Shown one piece after another: positions 25,201 through 33,030 of a DNA stretch of 64,000 nucleotides. The notes under the pieces are model-generated. The model was not told the origin of the DNA. It saw only the letters and a program-made list of their open reading frames with translations, and did no database searches. The first letter of the stretch is position 1; every line of letters begins with the position of its first letter. Made by a program: the position numbers and the translations under genes. Source of the stretch: Butyrivibrio sp. INlla14 (GTDB taxonomy: Bacteria > Bacillota > Clostridia > Lachnospirales > Lachnospiraceae); NCBI RefSeq assembly GCF_900102515.1, contig NZ_FMVS01000012.1, forward strand, positions 1 through 64,000, given 5' to 3'.

Positions 25201-27360
25201 TCACTCCTCTTCGTCTCTATAGTAGCGCTGCTCGCGCTTTTCAATTATCTTTCTGCTTATCTTCTGCAATATTCCTTCCTTTTGCTCAGAAGAAGCAGGC
25301 GCATCATCTATAGTAGCCACTGCTGCCTCTGCTGCATTCTTGGGAAGAAGCGTCATAATAAGCTTAACACACAGGTGATTTCTCTCCTGAACACTTAACT
25401 TGTCGCTTGTAAGTCCAAATTCAATATTCGGATCGTCTGTATCAAAGATCATGGAATCATCAGAAATCCAGTTACCATTTACAGGGTGAATAGACACATC
25501 TGAAACACTGTCCGCAAAAGCTTCCCCATTCCAGGTGGCACTTACAATTGTCACAAGACATGGCGCAAAAGCCGGATCAATTCTGACTGTCTTGCACTTT
25601 GCATCAACTCTGATATCAAGACTTACAGTATTCTTCTCATCATACTGCTCCTCTGGGAAAATAGAATCCTCTTCCGAATATCCATTGCCCTCATCTAAAT
25701 ATATCTGAATACAGTCATCTGGTCTTGCTGCCTGGCTTGTAGCTGCAAGTTCCTTGGGAACAAGAACCTTTCTGCCTATTTCCTTCCAGATTTCAACCAT
25801 AGATTTACGGTTTCCTGTAACATACTTCTGGAAAGCATATTCCTCATCCAGTAAGACCTTGGTATCCTCTTCGGTAAGTCCCATACGCTCGTAAACAGGC
25901 TTGGGATCGAACTTTTCTCTTTTCCTGTCTTCTAATCTGTAGCAGTAAAGAGCTCTCCATACCTGCTCCTTGGCAGGGATGCACTTACCATAGGTCCACT
26001 CATAATCTATTATAGTCCAAATAGGCCCATTTACCATAATATTGGAAAAAATAAGGTCGTAGTCGGACACTGGATAATCAGGCTTATAGTCAATCCTCTT
26101 GATATACTCATTAAGAAGAGCATTGAAGCCGTCCATATCATCCTTGTCTATGCACTCATCAAGAAGGGACGCCAGTGGAACTCCGTTGACAAAAGAGAAA
26201 ATGGCACAGCCCTCTTTTTCATCAAGCTGACAGTCATTGATCTCAAGATCTCCACCTTTATACTTCTCAACAAGGCCTGCATATGCATCTCTAATGCCGA
26301 AAACATGCTCTTTTGCTGCCTCTGTAAGAGGGAATTTCTTTATGATCTTTCTTCCTGATCTGCTGATTGCAATATCAGTTCTGATCTTGAAGTCATCAAC
26401 TCTGTCGTTACTATACTTACTGTAGATAGTATCAAAGCCAGGGCCTAAGATAACCTCAAAGGAATTGGCAAAATCAGGATACATTCCATCTCTTACAAGC
26501 TCTTCATAGGCGTGTTTCTCATTAAAGAGAACCATCCTGTCTCTGTCATAGTTTCTGACATTATCCTGAAGTTCCCCAAAACCAGGGAGATAGTAGTCAG
26601 AATGAAGAAGAGTCATAAGCTTGTAGTCAGGATATGGGTAGTAAAAGTGGTAGTCATTCATGCCACATTTTTTGAATATATTGATAAGACCATTTCTAGT
26701 AAAGGTCTTGGCCACGCTATCCTCGTTGTAGCCCTCGATCCCTGAAAAATAGGTTCCAAGATGATCCTCGGCGCATCCTGCAAGATACTTAAGTCCCATC
26801 CTGTTCTCAATAGCAATGACAATACGTCCGTCCTTTTTAAGGTGGCGCTTCATCATGCGAAGGAACTTCTCATAAGGATTCTCAGTACCTATGTAACCTT
26901 GTGCGTACTCAAATACACCAATCAAGAAGATATAGTCAAAATCCTTAGGAAGATCTGGCTCCACATCTCTGAAGTTTCCAATATGAATTGTGACATTATC
27001 GCAGTCCTGGTTTCTGGTTGCATTGATCTCAGAACGTCTCCTTGAAAGATCACAAGCCACAACCTCTCCGGCCTTCTGAGCCAGCATCCCAGTAATAGCG
27101 CCGCATCCAGAGCCTACTTCCAAAACCTTGGCATTTTTTGCCATAGGGATCCATTCAACAATATTGGCCCTCTGCTCGGATAAATGATAGAGAATAGGCC
27201 AGTTGCCCCTCTCCTCAATTACCTGTGGATACTCTTCTTTTTTATATTTTTTTACAATCTCAAGAAGGTCGTTCTCTATAGCTCCATCACTATAAAGATC
27301 AACCCCGGAGTAATGCTTGAAATTCAGTGTAACGTTACCAATCTTTATCTCTTCCTGCAT
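25201..27360 (-). CDS. Methyltransferase fused to kinase-like domain (WbdD-like chain capper candidate)
   Basis: About 719 residues from the ATG at 27360 (GTGAGGA upstream; an earlier TTG is rejected). Residues ~50-230 are a class I SAM methyltransferase: motif I VLEVGSGCG (79-87), acidic VVACDLS, post-I DYIFLIGVFEYAQG. Residues ~290-520 look like a protein-kinase/APH-like fold: KIIKKF (candidate ATP lysine), then DYDLIFSNIM (D435 to N440) and TIIDYEW (D452), the spacing of the Brenner motif plus metal aspartate. Residues ~560-680 are beta-rich, followed by a basic C-terminal helix. E. coli WbdD has methyltransferase-kinase order and similar length, caps O-antigen chains and is encoded with Wzm/Wzt; here wzt is the next gene upstream. 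Function is inferred. Confidence 0.75.
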   Translation of the reverse strand: MQEEIKIGNVTLNFKHYSGVDLYSDGAIENDLLEIVKKYKKEEYPQVIEERGNWPILYHLSEQRANIVEWIPMAKNAKVLEVGSGCGAITGMLAQKAGEVVACDLSRRRSEINATRNQDCDNVTIHIGNFRDVEPDLPKDFDYIFLIGVFEYAQGYIGTENPYEKFLRMMKRHLKKDGRIVIAIENRMGLKYLAGCAEDHLGTYFSGIEGYNEDSVAKTFTRNGLINIFKKCGMNDYHFYYPYPDYKLMTLLHSDYYLPGFGELQDNVRNYDRDRMVLFNEKHAYEELVRDGMYPDFANSFEVILGPGFDTIYSKYSNDRVDDFKIRTDIAISRSGRKIIKKFPLTEAAKEHVFGIRDAYAGLVEKYKGGDLEINDCQLDEKEGCAIFSFVNGVPLASLLDECIDKDDMDGFNALLNEYIKRIDYKPDYPVSDYDLIFSNIMVNGPIWTIIDYEWTYGKCIPAKEQVWRALYCYRLEDRKREKFDPKPVYERMGLTEEDTKVLLDEEYAFQKYVTGNRKSMVEIWKEIGRKVLVPKELAATSQAARPDDCIQIYLDEGNGYSEEDSIFPEEQYDEKNTVSLDIRVDAKCKTVRIDPAFAPCLVTIVSATWNGEAFADSVSDVSIHPVNGNWISDDSMIFDTDDPNIEFGLTSDKLSVQERNHLCVKLIMTLLPKNAAEAAVATIDDAPASSEQKEGILQKISRKIIEKREQRYYRDEEE

Positions 27361-27439
27361 TTGTTCGTTCCTCACAAATGCTTCGCACGTAATTCCAGCT
27401 GCCTTAGGCAAAGTACATGCTCACACTCGTATCATTTTT

Positions 27440-28813
27440 TTAGTCTGCATCAGTAACAACGCATTTAGAATTCATATCGTAGTATCCGACTGTGTTCTTG
27501 TCAGAAACCACCGTAATATTAAGCGCATCATAAAGTCTGTGATACACTGTAAAGTCATTTTGCTCAAAGCCTGTTACTCCAAAGCTTACAAGATACTCTC
27601 CGCCCTGAAGTGACATATTCTGGGTAAAAGAAATATCTTTTACCTCTCCAGCCTTGACTGGCTCAAGGAAAGCCTTCTCCACCATGGAATTGGTACCTGT
27701 TATCTCGATGCCCATGATGTTCTTGAAGGTGAAAGCAAAAATAGGGGCCGTGATATCCCTGTTAAACTTAACCCTCATGTGGATAGTAAAGTCTGTTCCC
27801 TTGATGATAGAACTGGTTCTGGTGCCCTTTTCATCTGTAGCATAAAACTCAACTATAGAAGCTGCGCCATCGCCATATTCAAGGGTATCCGGGTTTTCTC
27901 CGGTAGCTTCGTTAGAACTATCAGCTTTTCCAGAAGTTTTTTTCTTGTTATCCTTGGCTGAGCTGTTTCCTGCAGATACCTTGGCACTTGCCCTGTCATC
28001 AGCCTTGGCTGCCGCATCCCTGATATCATCATCATCTAAAAGATTCTTGACATCACCTGCTGATGGAAGTGGATACTGACCTACAAGAACCTGCTTGTAG
28101 ATATCGATCATCTTCTTGGGAGTTCCCTCGCCCAGGAGCACACCCTGATTTAAAAGAACCGCTCTGTCGCAGTACTTGCTGATACTTGAAAGATCGTGAG
28201 AAACAAAGAGAATTGTCTTTCCCTGCTTCTTGAATTCTTCAAACTTGTGATAGCACTTAGCCTGGAAGAATACGTCTCCTACTGAAAGAGCCTCATCTAC
28301 AATAAGAATCTCAGGATCAATATTGATGGCAACCGCAAAGGCAAGTCTTACAAACATACCACTTGAATAAGTCTTGCAGGGCTGATATACATAGTCGCCG
28401 ATATCAGCAAATTCAAGGATTGCATCAAGTCTTTTTGTTATCTCTTCTTCAGAAAAGCCAATCATCATACCATTGAGGTAGATATTGTCGATTCCGTTAT
28501 ACTCCATGTTAAAGCCAGCTCCCAACTCCAAAAGAGCTGAAATATGGCCATTTACGTTCACTTCACCAGATGTTGGAGATAAAACTCCTGTAATGATCTT
28601 GAGGATTGTGGACTTACCAGAACCATTTGTTCCGATGATACCCACAGTTTCTCCCCTGTAGACCGTAAGATTAACATCATTAAGGGCAAGGTGCTCCTTA
28701 AAGGTCTTCCTGCGGGCAAGTCCAAGAGAGTCCTTAAGTCTGTCCATCGGCTTGTCATATAATTTATAGGATTTAGTGAGGTGTTTGACCTCAATTGCTA
28801 TGTCATTTTGCAT
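27440..28813 (-). CDS. wzt: Polysaccharide ABC transporter ATP-binding subunit with C-terminal domain (Wzt type)
   Basis: 457 residues. The ABC domain (about 1-240) has Walker A GTNGSGKST, Q-loop region ISALLELGAGFNMEYNG, signature YSSGM, Walker B ILIVDEALSVGD and switch VSHDLSS. A ~65-residue Ala/Lys/Asp/Ser-rich linker (about 262-320) joins it to a C-terminal beta-sandwich-like domain (about 325-450: FTIHMRVKFNRDITAPIFAF, GGEYLVSFGV) matching the Wzt C-terminal domain position. In E. coli O8/O9a Wzt that domain binds the modified non-reducing end of the glycan and gates export. It pairs with the permease immediately upstream and with the candidate capping enzyme downstream. Confidence 0.93.
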   Translation of the reverse strand: MQNDIAIEVKHLTKSYKLYDKPMDRLKDSLGLARRKTFKEHLALNDVNLTVYRGETVGIIGTNGSGKSTILKIITGVLSPTSGEVNVNGHISALLELGAGFNMEYNGIDNIYLNGMMIGFSEEEITKRLDAILEFADIGDYVYQPCKTYSSGMFVRLAFAVAINIDPEILIVDEALSVGDVFFQAKCYHKFEEFKKQGKTILFVSHDLSSISKYCDRAVLLNQGVLLGEGTPKKMIDIYKQVLVGQYPLPSAGDVKNLLDDDDIRDAAAKADDRASAKVSAGNSSAKDNKKKTSGKADSSNEATGENPDTLEYGDGAASIVEFYATDEKGTRTSSIIKGTDFTIHMRVKFNRDITAPIFAFTFKNIMGIEITGTNSMVEKAFLEPVKAGEVKDISFTQNMSLQGGEYLVSFGVTGFEQNDFTVYHRLYDALNITVVSDKNTVGYYDMNSKCVVTDAD

Positions 28814-28873
28814 TTATGTCTCCGATTGTATGGCTACGGTAGTATATAAGTTACGGGATTGACTTGCCGCGCC

Positions 28874-29896
28874 TTACAGTACATCTGCGAAGTGTGGCTT
28901 AGAGCGCTTGAATACAAGTGTTCCAAAGCAGAACGCAACTACCACAAATAGCCAGAAATAAGTAGATGAGTAGAAGTGTTCAAAGAACCAGAATTCACCT
29001 GAAAGTGTATTTCTGTAGCCTTCTACGATATAAGTCATTGGAATTAGCTTTATTATCCACTTAAATTTGTCAGGAACAATCGCGATATTCCAAAGGATAG
29101 GTGTTGCCCACTGAAACAGCTGAAGTCCGATACTGATTATCTGCTGAAGATCCCTGAAAAATACCACAATAGCGCATGTAGCATAGCTAAGGGACAGAAC
29201 CAGCATAAATTCACAGATAATGTAGTAGATAAATTGTATCCAGTAAATGTTAGGATAATAGCCATATATACAGGCAATTATCAGCATTACGCCTATGAAG
29301 AACACATGAATGAACATAGCTGCAATGATCTTGACCAGAGGCAGAATACTTATCTTGAACAAGACCTTTTTAACAAGGTAGTTATACTCAAGAAGAGAAG
29401 TGGTGCCATTCATCAGTGCCTCAGAAAAGAAAAACCAGGGAACAAGACCTGCTGTCAAGAATAATACATAAGGCATTTCAATGCCGCCTGAAACAGCCTG
29501 TGCCCTTTGTTTGAAGATCACATCAAATACAATATAGTACATGACAACAGTGACCACCGGCTGAGCCAGTGCCCACACTATTCCCATATATGAACCCGCG
29601 TATCTCTTTTTAAAATCATTGATAGACAAACGTCTGATAAGGTTTCTGGAATTCCAAAGCTCTATCGGAAGTACTGTCAGCTTATCATACCAGGCAAAGG
29701 CCAGTATGCAGCTTACTCCAATAAGAAGGCAGCCGCAAATCTTCTTGAGCCTTTCTGTGTCCTGATCTGCCAGCGGGTTATTATGCAATACTAGTATCAG
29801 CGCAAGTGCAAGAGCCAATACATAGAAAATGCCCAAGCCTACACGCTTGGGAAGTTTTCTTAACCCCTTATTCAATATTCCTTGATTCCTCCCCAT
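28874..29896 (-). CDS. wzm: Polysaccharide ABC transporter permease (Wzm/TagG type)
   Basis: Integral-membrane subunit exporting undecaprenyl-linked glycan, 340 residues. Two extra N-terminal helices (about 20-40 and 52-72) precede the six-helix ABC-2 core: NDFKKRYAGSYMGIVWALAQP, VPWFFFSEALMNGTTSLLEY, the NYLVKKVLFKISILPLVK interfacial segment and TPILWN near helix 5. The extra N-terminal pair is longer than a classical Wzm (~260 residues). Its ATG lies 25 nt inside the end of rfbC, with AAGGA 6 nt upstream, so the genes overlap and are coupled. Confidence 0.93.
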   Translation of the reverse strand: MGRNQGILNKGLRKLPKRVGLGIFYVLALALALILVLHNNPLADQDTERLKKICGCLLIGVSCILAFAWYDKLTVLPIELWNSRNLIRRLSINDFKKRYAGSYMGIVWALAQPVVTVVMYYIVFDVIFKQRAQAVSGGIEMPYVLFLTAGLVPWFFFSEALMNGTTSLLEYNYLVKKVLFKISILPLVKIIAAMFIHVFFIGVMLIIACIYGYYPNIYWIQFIYYIICEFMLVLSLSYATCAIVVFFRDLQQIISIGLQLFQWATPILWNIAIVPDKFKWIIKLIPMTYIVEGYRNTLSGEFWFFEHFYSSTYFWLFVVVAFCFGTLVFKRSKPHFADVL

Positions 29897-30417
29897 TTTG
29901 TATCCTTGTCAGAGAAAATGAGTTCTACGCCTTCCTGAAGAGGCCATTCTACGCCAATATCAGGGTCATTCCACTTAAGGCCGCCCTCATCATTTGGATG
30001 ATAAAAATCTGAGCACTTGTAAGCAAACTCAGCGTAATCAGAAAGAACTAAAAATCCATGAGCAAATCCCTTAGGTATAAAGAACTGCTTCTTATTCTCT
30101 GCTGAAAGAACTACTCCAAACCACTTTCCAAAGGTCTTACTACCTTTTCTAAGGTCAACAGCTACGTCAAAGACCTCACCATTTATACAGCGAACAAGCT
30201 TATCCTGAGGAAATTCCTTCTGGAAATGAAGGCCTCTAAGTACACCTCTTTTACTTGCTGACTGATTATCCTGAACAAATTCGCAGGTAACTCCTATTTC
30301 TTCAAAATCTTTTTTGTTGTATGTCTCAACAAAATATCCTCTGGCATCACCAAAAACCTGAGGAGTGATAACCTTAAGTCCCTCAATCTCGCATGTTTCA
30401 ACTGTTAACTTACCCAT
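29872..30417 (-). CDS. rfbC: dTDP-4-dehydrorhamnose 3,5-epimerase
   Basis: Cupin-fold RmlC, third step of dTDP-L-rhamnose synthesis, 181 residues. VFGDARGYFVETYNKKDF, FVQDNQSASKRGVLRGLHFQ (with the catalytic His in LRGLHFQ), EVFDVAVDLRKGSKTFG, IPKGFAHGFLVLS and the YKCSDFY region with the catalytic Tyr are intact. The ATG at 30417 is preferred: GGAG lies 9 nt upstream, whereas the ATG at 30426 directly abuts it. It overlaps wzm at its 3' end. With rfbA and rfbB nearby it makes dTDP-6-deoxy-L-lyxo-4-hexulose; the reductase rfbD is not in the window. Confidence 0.95.
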   Translation of the reverse strand: MGKLTVETCEIEGLKVITPQVFGDARGYFVETYNKKDFEEIGVTCEFVQDNQSASKRGVLRGLHFQKEFPQDKLVRCINGEVFDVAVDLRKGSKTFGKWFGVVLSAENKKQFFIPKGFAHGFLVLSDYAEFAYKCSDFYHPNDEGGLKWNDPDIGVEWPLQEGVELIFSDKDTKWGGIKEY

Positions 30418-30452
30418 TACAAACATCTCCGTTATTACATTTTTTCTTTTAT

Positions 30453-30938
30453 TCAGGGAATATTCCCAACTGGCGTTCCACTTACTGTCTGGCCTGGTGG
30501 GATGTTGCCCTGTGGCGGCACAGATCCTGAAAGCCCCGCTCCCGGCATATCCGGAAGAGTATCCGGATTTTCAAGTTCACCGATCACCGCAGTGCCCGCA
30601 CTTCCTCTTGAATCCTCTAGTTCAGCGCTTGAGCCTTCTGAGCTTCCTGTATCTGAGCTTTTCTTTTGCTGTATTACTACAACTGCAGGAATTTCCTCAG
30701 TCTCGTCAAAAAAGCTATCGTCATACATAAAGCCATTTAGATCATTGCCAATCTGCTGGGCATAGCCAGCATCCTCCAGGGATAATTCACTGGAAGCTTC
30801 TGAAGGCGCAGCATTATCAGAACTTTTTCCAAAAAGTCCATTGATCTTATCCACATTTGTGGCATAGATGATAACGATTATCAGGATAAAAGCACTAAAA
30901 ATAGTTAGTAAAGCCATAGTGAATACTTTTTTATCCAT
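30453..30938 (-). CDS. Small single-pass membrane protein with low-complexity tail
   Basis: Unrecognised. 161 residues from the ATG at 30938 (CGGAG 4 nt upstream; the TTG at 30956 is rejected). One N-terminal transmembrane helix (about 6-26, ALLTIFSAFILIIVIIYA) is followed by an extracytoplasmic, Ser/Glu/Asp-rich region with one ordered-looking piece (IGNDLNGFMYDDSFFDETEE) and a Pro/Gly-rich end (PPQGNIPPGQTVSGTP). It lies inside the dTDP-sugar block between rfbA and rfbC, where sugar-pathway genes normally sit side by side. The composition suggests a flexible wall-spanning or export-accessory protein; no catalytic motif is visible. Confidence 0.7.
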   Translation of the reverse strand: MDKKVFTMALLTIFSAFILIIVIIYATNVDKINGLFGKSSDNAAPSEASSELSLEDAGYAQQIGNDLNGFMYDDSFFDETEEIPAVVVIQQKKSSDTGSSEGSSAELEDSRGSAGTAVIGELENPDTLPDMPGAGLSGSVPPQGNIPPGQTVSGTPVGNIP

Positions 30939-30996
30939 ATTGCTCCGCCCCCACAAATACTATCTCACGAATCGTGCAGTAAATGCACGATTCTGA

Positions 30997-31866
30997 TTAT
31001 AATCCGTTAGCAACTTCTACCAGATATTTACCATAATCTGTCTTCATAAGTGGCTCAGCCAGCTTAAGAAGCTGCTCCTTGTCGATAAAGCCTCTCTTAT
31101 AAGCAATCTCCTCGATGCAGGAAATGTAAAGGCCCTGTCTCTTCTGGAATGCACATACAAAGTCAGAAGCATCAAGAAGTGAATCATGGTTACCTGTATC
31201 AAGCCATGCAAAGCCTCTTCCCATAGTCTCTACAGAAAGCTCGCCTCTTCTAAGATACTCATTGTTGATGCTGGTGATCTCAATCTCGCCTCTTGCTGAA
31301 GGCTGTACATTAGCAGCGATATCAACGACCTTGTTGTCATAGAAGTAAAGGCCTGGAACAGCGTAGTTACTCTTTGGATGCTCAGGCTTCTCCTCGATGC
31401 TGATAGCCTTGCCATTTTCATCAAATTCCACAACGCCATATGCTCTTGGATCTCTTACATAATAGCCAAAGATTGTAGCTCCGCTCTCTCTTGAAGCCAC
31501 TTCTCTAAGGAGCTTTGAAAAGCTCTGGCCATAGAAAATATTATCGCCAAGTACAAGTGCAACAGAATCTGAACCAATGAACTTAGCGCCAATGATAAAG
31601 GCATCAGCAAGTCCTCTTGGCTGATCCTGAACTGCATATTCAAACTGCATTCCAAGCTGCTTACCACTTCCAAAGAGCTCTTTAAATGCAGGAAGATCTC
31701 TTGGTGTAGAGATGATCAGAACCTCTCTGATACCTGCAAGCATAAGAGTTGACAGTGGGTAATAGATCATTGGCTTGTCATATACAGGCATCATCTGCTT
31801 GGACATTGCCCTTGTAAGCGGGTATAGTCTTGTTCCTGATCCGCCCGCTAATATAATTCCCTTCAT
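30997..31866 (-). CDS. rfbA: Glucose-1-phosphate thymidylyltransferase
   Basis: RmlA: dTTP plus glucose-1-P gives dTDP-glucose; 289 residues. The nucleotide-binding start [47 protein letters not shown] (metal Asp), [31 protein letters not shown] and [17 protein letters not shown] are the family signatures. Ribosome site AAGGAG. It is 12 nt downstream of rfbB and read from the promoter at 33002-33030. Confidence 0.97.
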   Translation of the reverse strand: MKGIILAGGSGTRLYPLTRAMSKQMMPVYDKPMIYYPLSTLMLAGIREVLIISTPRDLPAFKELFGSGKQLGMQFEYAVQDQPRGLADAFIIGAKFIGSDSVALVLGDNIFYGQSFSKLLREVASRESGATIFGYYVRDPRAYGVVEFDENGKAISIEEKPEHPKSNYAVPGLYFYDNKVVDIAANVQPSARGEIEITSINNEYLRRGELSVETMGRGFAWLDTGNHDSLLDASDFVCAFQKRQGLYISCIEEIAYKRGFIDKEQLLKLAEPLMKTDYGKYLVEVANGL

Positions 31867-31878
31867 GGTTAAATCTCC

Positions 31879-32964
31879 TTACTTGTTTCCGTACATCCTA
31901 GAATAGTATTTTTCATAGTCACCACTTGTAACGTGTTCCATCCAGTCATGGTGCTCAAAGTACCACTTGATTGTCTTGCGGATGCCTTCGTTAAACATTG
32001 TCTCAGGCTCCCAGCCAATCTCAGCCTTGATCTTGTCAGGTGCGATGGCATATCTTCTGTCGTGGCCCTTTCTGTCAGCTACATACTTGATAAGGTCGTA
32101 TGTAAGGTGAGCCTTTCTAGGATCTGAATCATCAAGCTCATCTCTGAGAACATCGATGATTGTCTTAACGATCTCAATATTCTGCTTCTCATTGTGACCA
32201 CCAACATTGTAAGTCTCAAAGAGTCTGCCCTTTTCCTGAACCATGTCGATAGCCTTGGCGTGATCCTCAACATAGAGCCAGTCACGCACGTTTTTACCAT
32301 CGCCATATACTGGAAGGTCCTTGCCTGAAAGCGCATTGTTGATGATAAGTGGAATAAGCTTCTCAGGGAACTGATAAGGGCCATAGTTATTAGAGCAGTT
32401 AGTAATGTTAGCTGGGAACTTGTAAGTATCCATATATGCCTTAACAAGCATATCTGAGCTAGCCTTACTTGCTGAATATGGGCTATGAGGTGAATATGGA
32501 GTTGTCTCATAGAAGTAAGCATTTGGATCATCATCAAGTGAGCCGTATACTTCATCTGTAGAAACGTGGAGGAACTTCTTGCCCTCCTTGTAGCTTCCAT
32601 CAGGAAGCTCCCATGCCTTCTTGGCAGCGTTAAGCATTGTAGCTGTACCAAGAACGTTTGTCTGAACAAAAACTTCAGGATTAACGATAGATCTGTCTAC
32701 ATGGCTCTCAGCTGCAAAATGAACTACTCTGTCGATGTCATTCTCTTCGAAAATCTTATTGATAGCATCTCTGTCGCAGATGTCAGCACGGATAAATGTG
32801 TAGTTATCACGATCCTCAACATCGCGAAGATTCTCAAGATTTCCAGCGTATGTAAGAACATCCACATTGATGATGCGGATCTCGTTATCATACTTCTTGA
32901 ACATATAGTGAATGTAATTAGAGCCGATAAATCCCGCTCCACCTGTTACTAAATAAGTTCTCAT
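31879..32964 (-). CDS. rfbB: dTDP-glucose 4,6-dehydratase
   Basis: RmlB, an extended SDR enzyme converting dTDP-glucose to dTDP-4-keto-6-deoxyglucose; 361 residues. TGGAGFIGSNYIHY (NAD motif), HFAAESHVDRSI, HVSTDEVYGSL with the catalytic Thr-Asp-Glu, YSASKASSDM (Tyr/Lys pair) and the NCSNNYGPYQFPEKLIP signature are present. It is the first gene of the locus A operon after its promoter; the polytopic membrane gene lies upstream. Confidence 0.97.
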   Translation of the reverse strand: MRTYLVTGGAGFIGSNYIHYMFKKYDNEIRIINVDVLTYAGNLENLRDVEDRDNYTFIRADICDRDAINKIFEENDIDRVVHFAAESHVDRSIVNPEVFVQTNVLGTATMLNAAKKAWELPDGSYKEGKKFLHVSTDEVYGSLDDDPNAYFYETTPYSPHSPYSASKASSDMLVKAYMDTYKFPANITNCSNNYGPYQFPEKLIPLIINNALSGKDLPVYGDGKNVRDWLYVEDHAKAIDMVQEKGRLFETYNVGGHNEKQNIEIVKTIIDVLRDELDDSDPRKAHLTYDLIKYVADRKGHDRRYAIAPDKIKAEIGWEPETMFNEGIRKTIKWYFEHHDWMEHVTSGDYEKYYSRMYGNK

Positions 32965-33001
32965 CTTATTTACCTCTTAAATTTCAAATTTTTACTGACT
33001 A

Positions 33002-33030
33002 AGTATAACACATGAACTATGCAAGGGCAA
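33002..33030 (-). promoter_or_regulatory. Candidate promoter of the rfbB-rfbA-rfbC-wzm-wzt operon
   Basis: Minus strand TTGCCC (33025-33030), 17-nt spacer, TATACT (33002-33007), ending at the stop codon of the upstream membrane-protein gene. Confidence 0.55.
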
